Source of the DNA: Campylobacter troglodytis
GTDB taxonomy: Bacteria > Campylobacterota > Campylobacteria > Campylobacterales > Campylobacteraceae
Length of the DNA: 58,133 nt
Reading direction: 5' to 3'
Assembly: GCF_006864425.1 (NCBI RefSeq)
Contig: NZ_QHLI01000009.1
Span: 1 to 58,133 of the forward strand
The position numbers and the translations under genes are program-made. Each line of letters begins with the position of its first letter. The stretch's first letter is position 1. The notes beneath the pieces are model-generated. The model worked only from the letters and a program-made list of their open reading frames with translations. It was not told the DNA's origin and did not search any database. This document shows, piece after piece, positions 51,512-58,133 of the stretch.

Positions 51512-52189
51512 ATGAGTCAAAAAAACAAATTAAATCACCTTGCCGTTGTGATGGATGGAAATAGACGTTGGGCTTTGAAAAATGGCTTTTTGAAAGAAAT
51601 AGGCTATACTCAGGGAGTTAAAATTGTCGAGCGACTCATTCGCATTTGCGTTGAAGAAGAAATTTCAAGCCTCACTCTTTTTGCCTTTAGCACCGAAAAC
51701 TGGGCTAGACCGCAAGATGAAATAGACTTTATCTTTGCACTTTTAGAAAAGGTTTTGGACGAAAATTTGCAAAGGTGCATTGACAATAATATAAAACTTC
51801 GTGCCATAGGCGATTTAAGCCGTTTGCAGCCACATTTAAGAGCAAAAATCAAAAACGCCGAAGATGCCACGAAAAATTGCGCCCTTTTATGCGTAAATAT
51901 GGCTATAAGTTATGGAGCCAAAGATGAGATAGTGCGTGCGGCTCAAAAGGTGGTTACGCAAGGATTAGAGCTAAATGAAAAAAACATAAGTGCGAATTTG
52001 GATTTGCCTTTGGATGTGGATTTAATCTTGAGGGTTGGCAGTGCAAAAAGGCTTTCAAATTTCTTGCTTTGGCAGTGTGCTTATGCTGAGATTTGTTTTA
52101 GCGATACCTTGTTTCCGGGGCTTACAAAAAGGGAGTTAAAACGTGCCATTAGGGAGTTTTACAAACGCGAGAGGACCTTTGGTAAATGA
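51512..52189 (+). CDS. uppS: Undecaprenyl diphosphate synthase
   Basis: A 225-residue cis-prenyltransferase that makes the lipid carrier for peptidoglycan. VVMDGNRRWA (about 12-21) is the substrate-binding signature, and STENWARP and GLTKRELKRAI are further family motifs. It overlaps the following prepilin peptidase gene by 4 nt. Confidence 0.95.
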   Translation: MSQKNKLNHLAVVMDGNRRWALKNGFLKEIGYTQGVKIVERLIRICVEEEISSLTLFAFSTENWARPQDEIDFIFALLEKVLDENLQRCIDNNIKLRAIGDLSRLQPHLRAKIKNAEDATKNCALLCVNMAISYGAKDEIVRAAQKVVTQGLELNEKNISANLDLPLDVDLILRVGSAKRLSNFLLWQCAYAEICFSDTLFPGLTKRELKRAIREFYKRERTFGK

Positions 52190-53211
52190 TAATTTTTGTT
52201 TTTTTGTTTGGGCTTTGCGTTGGTTCTTTTGTATTTGCTTTTTATGAGAGATTTTGTGCTAAAAAGCCCATTTTACAAGCCCGTTCATTTTGCTTTAAAT
52301 GCGAAAAAAGGCTTAAATTTTATCATTTAATTCCGCTTTTATCTTTCATTTTTTTGCGTGGAAGATGTGGCTTTTGTGGGGCAAAAATCAGCCCTTTAAG
52401 TCCTTTTTGCGAGCTTTTGTGTTCGCTTTTATTTGTTTTTGCATTTTTTCTTAGCTTAAATGCTGAATTTAATGCTTTAAGCGGTGAATTTAATGCCCTA
52501 AATGACAGTAAGATCAATGTGGCTTTTGGGGGCATTTTAAATGCCTTAAACAGTGATTTCATAGAAATTTTAAGCCTTATTGATGCTCAAAAATTCACGT
52601 TAAATTTTATCTTTTTGGCACTTTTTTTAAGCACGGTTTTGCTTTTATCCTTAATTGATTTAAAACTAAAAGCCGTCCCTGAAACGCTTTTGTGGGCGGC
52701 TTTTATCCTTGCTTTTTGTTATAGCGTGAATTTAAACGATATTTATGGCTTTTGGGGCGAAATTGATGGCTTTGTGCTTAATGCCCCCATTTTTGCTGGC
52801 CTTTTTTTCTTGCTAAAAAGCCTTGTTTCTTGCGTTTTAAATTTCAAAAGACAAAATGAAAACTTAGAAAGTATGGGCGAGGGGGATATTTTAATCATAG
52901 CCGCAATGGGCGGAATTTTAGGGTTTACAAAGGGTTTTTGTGTCATTTTTTTAGCTGCCATTTTGGCTTTGCCACTTTGTATGTATTTTAAGCTTTTAGA
53001 GAGCAAAAAAGCAAAAAGGGTTGAATTTTTAAGTCAAGGTGCTGAATTTAAAAGCAAAAACTGTGAATTAAGAGCCATAAATTCAAGCACAAAAAAAGAA
53101 ATTCAAGCTCACAAAGGCTTAAAAATTGCAACTCATTCCTACGAACTGCCCTTCATCCCCTTTTTAAGCCTTGCCTTCGTGCTTGTTTTGGCACTTGGAG
53201 AGTTCTTATGA
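52186..53211 (+). CDS. Type IV prepilin peptidase-like protein (Cj0825-like)
   Basis: A 341-residue multi-helix membrane protein of peptidase family A24. Two CxxC pairs (CFKC and CGFC, near residues 37-40 and 63-66) and the two catalytic Asp regions, LIDLKLKAVP and MGEGDILIIAAMGG, are present. It would cleave and methylate type II/IV pilin-like proteins, in Campylobacter probably for the DNA-uptake machinery. It is longer than usual because of a loop near 85-120 and a C-terminal loop. Confidence 0.87.
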   Translation: MIIFVFLFGLCVGSFVFAFYERFCAKKPILQARSFCFKCEKRLKFYHLIPLLSFIFLRGRCGFCGAKISPLSPFCELLCSLLFVFAFFLSLNAEFNALSGEFNALNDSKINVAFGGILNALNSDFIEILSLIDAQKFTLNFIFLALFLSTVLLLSLIDLKLKAVPETLLWAAFILAFCYSVNLNDIYGFWGEIDGFVLNAPIFAGLFFLLKSLVSCVLNFKRQNENLESMGEGDILIIAAMGGILGFTKGFCVIFLAAILALPLCMYFKLLESKKAKRVEFLSQGAEFKSKNCELRAINSSTKKEIQAHKGLKIATHSYELPFIPFLSLAFVLVLALGEFL

Positions 53212-54230
53212 GGCTTGTTTATCGCTACTTGCTAAATCAGTTTTTAAGCACCCAGCTCTCGCTTTTTGGAGTGCTTTTTCTCATAGTCTCAATGGTCTTT
53301 TTCATTCAGCTTGCTAGAATGACAGCTAGCATTGAAATTAGCCTTGGGGATTTTTTCAAGCTTTATAGCTTTATGCTACCTCGAATTCTCATTTTTACTA
53401 TGCCTTTAAGTTTTTTTATCTCCCTTACGATGACGCTTCACAGGCTCTCACGCGAAAATGAAAGCATAGTGTATTTCACCCTTGGCTTTTCGCCGAAGTT
53501 AATCGCAAGGTTTTTTTTAAGACTAGCTGCTTTGTTTAGTGCCTTTGGGCTGGTGATTTCTCTTGTTTTCATACCCGTTGCCTTTGTCTTGCAAAATAAT
53601 TTCATTGATTTTAAAAAAACCCAGGTGAAATTAAATATAAAAACGGGCGAATTTGGGCAAAAATTTATGGACTGGCTAATTTTTGTCGAGGAAGAAAATA
53701 ACGGAGTTTATCAAAATATTATTATGTATCGCCCTGTTAAGAATTTAAACGAGAAGGAATTTTTTATCATTGCAAAGCAAGGAATTTTAGAAAGAAAGCA
53801 GCAAAATTTATCCTTTAAACTCATAAACGCAAATGTCTATAATTTCGAGCAAAATCAAACCGTGTATGCTGGGCATTTTGAGGATATGATTATAAACACC
53901 CTCATTAGCTCAGACATTGACAGCAAGAAGTTTTACGAGTATTACAGCGATTTAAATACAAATGACAAAAGGGCAAAGGAATTTGTCATCTACACCCTAA
54001 TAGCCCTTTTTCCCCTTGCTAGCACGCTTTTTGCCCTGTCCTTTGGCATAGTAACCTACCGCTATGACAAGGGGAATGCGTATCTTGGAATTTTTCTTGT
54101 AATAGGGCTTTATTTTGGGGCTTTGAGCCTTTTTTATAAGCCTCCCTTTGTGGCTGTGGCTTTGATTTTTTTGAGTGCTTTTTTGGCTTCTTTTGTTCTT
54201 TTTAAAAGGAAGATTTTAAATAGATATTAG
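53208..54230 (+). CDS. LptF/LptG-family permease (Cj0826-like)
   Basis: A 340-residue YjgP/YjgQ-family protein. Six membrane helices (about 13-33, 50-75, 98-122 and three between 265 and 335) surround a periplasmic beta-jellyroll. It forms part of the ABC machine that extracts lipopolysaccharide from the inner membrane. Only one paralogue is in the window, so LptF versus LptG cannot be decided. It overlaps the previous gene by 4 nt. Confidence 0.87.
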   Translation: MRLVYRYLLNQFLSTQLSLFGVLFLIVSMVFFIQLARMTASIEISLGDFFKLYSFMLPRILIFTMPLSFFISLTMTLHRLSRENESIVYFTLGFSPKLIARFFLRLAALFSAFGLVISLVFIPVAFVLQNNFIDFKKTQVKLNIKTGEFGQKFMDWLIFVEEENNGVYQNIIMYRPVKNLNEKEFFIIAKQGILERKQQNLSFKLINANVYNFEQNQTVYAGHFEDMIINTLISSDIDSKKFYEYYSDLNTNDKRAKEFVIYTLIALFPLASTLFALSFGIVTYRYDKGNAYLGIFLVIGLYFGALSLFYKPPFVAVALIFLSAFLASFVLFKRKILNRY

Positions 54231-54469
54231 CTTTTAAAAATGTTGAATTTTAAAGAAAATTTGTGGGTTTGAATTTAAGTTACAATCTTTGAATTTTAAG
54301 GCAAGTTTTTAGTTTTATTTAAATTTTAAAACTTGCAAAAATGCAAGTAATTTTAATAAAAATTTTTTTTCGTGTTAAATTTTTTATTATTGAGTGCTTT
54401 TAAAAAAGTGTCAAAAAATTCACACAATTTTAATAAAAAAATTCAAACAAATTTAAAAGGCAAATTTTT

Positions 54470-55192
54470 ATGAAGCTAAAACTCATCTTTTCTTACGATG
54501 GCTCAAAATTTCAAGGCTCAGCCACCCAGCCTCATCAAAACAGCGTCCAAGACGCACTTGCAAAGGCTTTAAGGCATTTAGGCATTTACGAAAAGCCCCT
54601 CTTTGCCTCACGCACAGATAAAGGCGTTCACGCTTTAAACGCCGTGGCGAGCGTGAAGTGTGGGGAGCATTTTAGGGATTTAAATGCCCTAAAAGCTCTA
54701 ATCAACCGCTTTTCTCGCCCTAACATTAACATTAAATTCACAAAAATAGTAAGTGAAAATTTTCAGCCTCGCTTTGATGCCAAAATGAGAGAGTATCGCT
54801 ACTTGCTTTATCACGGTGCATTTAATCCCTTTTTAAGCTCTTATTTTCACTTTTATCCTAAAATTGATATTAAAAAGGCAAATGAAATCTTGTCCCTTTT
54901 TGTAGGCACTCACGATTTTAGGCTTTTTGCAAAGCAAAACAGCCCCAGCAAGGACAGCAAACGTAGTATTTTCATAGCCAAGGCTTACTCGCATAAGGAT
55001 TTAACCGTGTTTAAATTCAGGGCAAATGGCTTTTTGCGCTCTCAAATTCGCCTTATGATGAGCGGGGTTTTAGCCGTGCTTGAGGGAAAATTAAGCAAAG
55101 ATAATTTAAAAGAGCAAATTTTAGCCAAAGCCTCTCACATTCGCACCCCCACCCCACCAAACGCCCTTTATCTTGCGAGGATTTTTTACTAA
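54470..55192 (+). CDS. truA: tRNA pseudouridine(38-40) synthase
   Basis: A 240-residue enzyme. SRTDKGVHALNAVAS (about 46-60) contains the catalytic Asp, and FRANGFLRSQIRLMM is the second family signature. It modifies the anticodon stem of many tRNAs. ATG follows AAAGG. Separated by 239 bp of AT-rich DNA from the previous gene, so it may have its own promoter. Confidence 0.95.
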   Translation: MKLKLIFSYDGSKFQGSATQPHQNSVQDALAKALRHLGIYEKPLFASRTDKGVHALNAVASVKCGEHFRDLNALKALINRFSRPNINIKFTKIVSENFQPRFDAKMREYRYLLYHGAFNPFLSSYFHFYPKIDIKKANEILSLFVGTHDFRLFAKQNSPSKDSKRSIFIAKAYSHKDLTVFKFRANGFLRSQIRLMMSGVLAVLEGKLSKDNLKEQILAKASHIRTPTPPNALYLARIFY

Positions 55193-55277
55193 AACTTAAG
55201 CTTATTTAAGTATAATATTTCGCTTCAAATTATTTTGAAAGATCAACCAAGCTTTTTAAAAGCAAGAAAGGTAAAAT

Positions 55278-56147
55278 ATGAAAAAACTAGCTTTAGCTGT
55301 TTTTCTTCTTTTTGTTGCACTGTTTTTTGTTGCTTGTGAGCAAAAAAAGAGTGAGCCAGCCACTCAAAGCCAAGAGCCTACTAGCGAGGCCAGCTCAGCC
55401 CTTGATACGATCAAGCAAAACGGTGTCATTCGCATAGGTGTGTTTTCTGACAAGCCTCCTTTTGGCTACATAGATGCAAGTGGGGTAAATCAAGGCTATG
55501 ACATAGTCTTTGCTAAACGTATAGCAGCTGAGCTTCTAGGCGATGAAAACAAGGTGCAGTTTGTCTCTGTAGAGGCTGCAAACCGAGTGGAGTTTTTGAA
55601 ATCTGACAAGGTAGATGTTATTTTAGCAAATTTCACTCAAACTCCTGAAAGGGCTCAGCAGGTGGATTTTGCTCTTCCCTATATGAAGGTTTCTTTGGGC
55701 ATTGTCGTGCCTGAGGGCTCTGAAATTACGAGCGTTGAGGACTTAAAGGACAAGAAGCTTATAGTAAATAAAGGCACCACAGCAGATGCATTTTTTACCA
55801 AAAATCACCCTGAGATCGAGCTTATTAGATTTGATCAAAACACAGAGACCTTCAATGCCTTCAAGGATGGGCGAGGTGATGCCCTAGCACACGATAATAC
55901 CTTGCTTTTTGCTTGGGCTAAGGAAAATGAGGGCTTTAAGGTGGTTGTGCGTGAGCTTGGTAGCAAGGATGTCATAGCCCCAGCCGTTCAAAAGGGAAAT
56001 GATGAGTTAAGAGCTTTTATAGATGAGTTAATAGTTAAGCTTGCATCTGAGAGTTTCTTTCACAAGGCTTATGAGACCACTCTTAAAGCTGCCTTTACAG
56101 ATGATATAAATGCCGATGATGTCGTTATCGAGGGTGGAAAGTATTAG
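55278..56147 (+). CDS. cjaA: CjaA-like cysteine-binding ABC transporter lipoprotein
   Basis: A 289-residue solute-binding lipoprotein with lipobox FFVAC (Cys20), a Ser/Glu/Thr linker, then the two-lobed amino-acid-binding fold. NRVEFLKSDKVDVILANFTQ, LIVNKGTTADAFF and the very end DDVVIEGGKY match C. jejuni CjaA (Cj0982), a surface-exposed antigen that binds cysteine. The permease and ATPase are not adjacent here. A strong terminator follows. Confidence 0.88.
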   Translation: MKKLALAVFLLFVALFFVACEQKKSEPATQSQEPTSEASSALDTIKQNGVIRIGVFSDKPPFGYIDASGVNQGYDIVFAKRIAAELLGDENKVQFVSVEAANRVEFLKSDKVDVILANFTQTPERAQQVDFALPYMKVSLGIVVPEGSEITSVEDLKDKKLIVNKGTTADAFFTKNHPEIELIRFDQNTETFNAFKDGRGDALAHDNTLLFAWAKENEGFKVVVRELGSKDVIAPAVQKGNDELRAFIDELIVKLASESFFHKAYETTLKAAFTDDINADDVVIEGGKY

Positions 56148-56177
56148 AAAATCAAGATCCTTTTGGGATCTTGATTT
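56148..56177 (+). terminator. Rho-independent terminator of cjaA
   Basis: AAATCAAGATCC and GGATCTTGATTT form a 12-bp stem around a short TTTTG-type loop right after the cjaA stop. Confidence 0.8.
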
Positions 56178-56215
56178 GTATGAAGAGTCAAATGTCACCG
56201 TTTAAGTTTCGGTGC

Positions 56216-57045
56216 TAAATTTAGGCGATTGATACTTTTAGCTAGAATGACCTAGGATTTTTCCTAAGCCATTTCAACAAAATTTTATACAAATTTTCGT
56301 TTTTAACCTTGACATTAGATCTAAATTCAGTTTCCTTCAAATGAAGGTAGAAAAATTCCTTTGCCGTGAAACTGACTTAATCTAGCCTTTGTAAGGTCCT
56401 CAGAAATTCACAATTTTGTTGATATGATTTCGTCCGTTTGCAAACTCATTTTTAGAGTGTTTTACCCTGTAACTTTGCTCCTTCTACTGCGCAGTTGCAA
56501 GACGAAACGAAGTAAAAAATCCACCAAACCATCATAGAATTTTAGTCCATCGCTGTAAATTTCACTTTCTTTAAGCTATGCAAAGTACTTTATGATAGGC
56601 AGCAACTCTTTGGCAGAGTAAGTGCTTGAGTGTATAAACTCGTGCGATTTCGCTTTAACATTCCTTCTCGCAGAGGGACAAGAGGCTTAACGAAGTAAAA
56701 ACATAGGTGTCTTGCGACCAGCCCCACGCCCACGCTTTCCACGCACACCACCGAAATAACTCTCATCAACTTCAACCACTCATTTTCTAAAGAAACTTCG
56801 TTTTGCTGATTTTTTCGCACTCTTTAAGGGTTAAAAGCTTGTTGCATAATTGCATTCACGCAAGGGCGAGAAACCTTGCACAAAACGGCGATTTTGCTTA
56901 CGCAAATGTTAGCACAAAAGCATTCTAAAATTGATTAAATTTTCGCTTTTAAATGTAGGGCAAAAATATATACTTATTTAACATCGATTTTACCAAGCTT
57001 TGGGCCGTAATTATATCAGCTAAAAGTATCAATCGCCTAAATTTA
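56216..57045 (-). mobile_element. Decayed IS1595-family element, copy F (best preserved ends)
   Basis: A 28-bp perfect inverted repeat (beginning TAAATTTAGGCGATTGATAC) bounds 830 bp. On the minus strand the transposase core reads VEVDESYFGG then VRGKRGRGAGRKTPMF, the clearest ISXO2 signature in the window. The C-terminal KWLRKNPRSF is also readable. Frameshifts and stops break the gene. Nested short repeats lie at 56490-56520 and 56670-56703. The right end lies 1 bp beyond the stop codon of the outer-membrane gene at 57047. Its inverted repeat differs from that of copies A-C but is shared with copy E. Confidence 0.85.
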
Positions 57046-57046
57046 A

Positions 57047-57646
57047 CTAAAAAGAAAATGTGTAGCGAAGTCCTATAGCATAAGGCTGTTTTAGCTTTAT
57101 TGTTGCTACATCAGGTGCTACTCCTAAATCCTTTGTTTGCTCCATTAAGCCTATCCTACCAAAAAGTTCTATGCCATGAGCTGAGGCTATGCTAGCTCGT
57201 AAGCCAAGATTAATCCCTGCATCAAAGCCGTTTGTGCTTTTTTCTGTATCCTCTGGGTCATTTGGATCTGCTTTTGAGCTGTGGTTTGCATAGCCAAGAT
57301 ATATGCCAGCAAAAACACCAAGATCAGCAGTAGGGCTTGAAGCAAAATTATATATGCTGTCAAAATTTGCATAGATATTGGAGCTATTTATTTTGGAAGT
57401 ATCCTTTGTATAGGGTGCATAATCATAACTAGCCTAGCCCCAAAGTTTTCTCCAAAAAACTGCTCCAGCTACAACTCCGTATCTACCTCCGTTTAGGCTA
57501 TCACTTGCAGATACTTCGCCACTACTTGCTTTTAGATCAAGGCTACCATAACCCACATTCACGCCAACAAAAACGCCACTTACCTCAGCCACCGCACTAG
57601 TAGCAACTAAACCAGCCAAAACTAGGCTTAACGCAATTTTTCTCAT
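57047..57646 (-). pseudogene. Small outer-membrane beta-barrel protein with an in-frame stop codon
   Basis: From ATG 57646 (AAAGGA at 7-nt spacing) the frame encodes a signal peptide ending ATSAVA (about residue 20) and a small OMP barrel start (GVFVGVNVGYG). A TAG at codon 71 (57434-57436) interrupts it. The same frame then continues for 128 codons with good OMP sequence (ASYDYAP ... YAIGLRYTFSF) to a TAG at 57047. Just before the stop a second frame gives VFGENFGARL, so two compensating single-base changes are possible instead of a simple nonsense mutation. It is either a fresh pseudogene or a sequence error. A G9 tract lies upstream. Confidence 0.75.
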
Positions 57647-57700
57647 AAAGAGTCCTTTAAAGTGAATTTCTTAGCAAAAAAACTAAGATACAAGATTCTA

Positions 57701-57709
57701 CCCCCCCCC
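57701..57709 (-). repeat. G9 tract (minus strand) in the outer-membrane gene promoter region
   Basis: Nine G on the minus strand lie 55 nt upstream of the ATG and directly before TAGAAT, a possible -10. The tract would then lie in the spacer or -35 zone, where length changes could modulate transcription. Confidence 0.6.
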
Positions 57710-58030
57710 AATGAAGAGTAAATGAGGCTTAAAAATTTGAGTTTTTTGTGAATTTTATAAATTTAGGCATTTGAAATTTTGTATTTTTGTTAAATTTGAG
57801 CTTTTTATAAAAGATCTTTGATCTTTTTTAGATGCTTAGTTGGTTTAGGTTTTTATGCAAAGAGTTTTAGTCTTGAGTCCTTGATCTTTTTAATCTGCTT
57901 GGTTTAGGGAGTGAAGGTGGGAGGCAAAAAGATCCAAGCTAGGGATATTTTTGTTTTGATTCATGCTTTGTAATCTTATTTTATCGCTTTTTATTTTGAA
58001 ATGATGAGCTTGTGAAATTTTGATAATTTT
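57710..58030. other. AT-rich intergenic DNA, no gene recognised
   Basis: No supported frame, RNA or terminator is seen. It separates the outer-membrane pseudogene from another IS remnant at the right edge. Confidence 0.4.
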
Positions 58031-58034
58031 AAAA

Positions 58035-58133
58035 GGCTCAAGATACTTTAATAGGATTTTCTCTTATCAATTTCAGAAAATTTTGATAAAGATTTTGTCC
58101 TAAATTCTTCGTATTATATCTAAATTCTGTTTC
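58035..58133 (-). mobile_element. IS1595-family element, copy G, C-terminal end only (cut by window edge)
   Basis: The end GGCTCAAGATACTTTAAT is the best example of this inverted-repeat class. On the minus strand an unbroken C-terminus reads ETEFRYNTKN, then QNFLKLIRENPIKVS and a stop (58038-58040), as in ISXO2-type transposases. The rest lies outside the window, so this copy could be intact. Confidence 0.75.

Overview
The window is low-GC DNA from an epsilonproteobacterium (Campylobacterota), most likely a Campylobacter species that is not C. jejuni itself. From memory of the C. jejuni gene order, six blocks are collinear with known loci: the Cj0372-Cj0377 block (1124-6996), Cj0787-Cj0789 with the effector gene ciaD (28477-30294), fliF-fliG-fliH-dxs (32491-37862), the Cj1658-Cj1665 iron-uptake operon including p19 (39240-47791), the Cj0821-Cj0827 block glmU-coaBC-uppS-pilD-like-truA (48003-55192), and a CjaA-type cysteine-binding lipoprotein (55278-56147). 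The blocks themselves are conserved. The DNA between them is accessory: defence genes, surface proteins and the debris of dead insertion sequences. The first 42 bases are the 5' end of an Hcp-like type VI secretion gene.

The accessory core is a defence island at about 7.0-20.1 kb. It opens with a remnant IS1595-type element and a rhodanese gene. A run of 14 C residues separates the rhodanese frame from a DndC-type PP-loop sulfurtransferase frame. A change to 12 or 15 C would join them into one rhodanese-DndC protein of about 708 residues. A DndD ATPase follows, then a protein with a DndE-like N-terminus and an FtsK/HerA-type motor. Together these look like a compact DNA phosphorothioation system under phase-variable control. 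No dndA, dndB or dndFGH lies alongside. Next come a beta-class DNA methyltransferase, an HNH endonuclease gene split by a frameshift, and a 1328-residue Eco57I-like type IIG enzyme. That last reading frame has been invaded in frame by at least two families of palindromic repeats and by a whole DUF559 nuclease domain, which itself carries a repeat, yet it stays open throughout.

After the island lie comEC, a gene with a good sigma-54 promoter and an EF-hand-like loop, a TenI/ThiE-like gene, and an autotransporter with a 22-base A/T homopolymer just upstream of its probable promoter. Four homopolymer tracts (G8 in the AAA ATPase gene, C14 in the dnd locus, A22 before the autotransporter, G9 before a small outer-membrane protein) suggest several contingency loci.

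Seven decayed IS1595/ISXO2-like copies were found. They fall into two terminal-inverted-repeat classes and share nested short hairpin repeats. None has an intact transposase. No tRNA, rRNA or CRISPR array was recognised. All identifications rest on reading motifs and gene order by eye. No database search was run.
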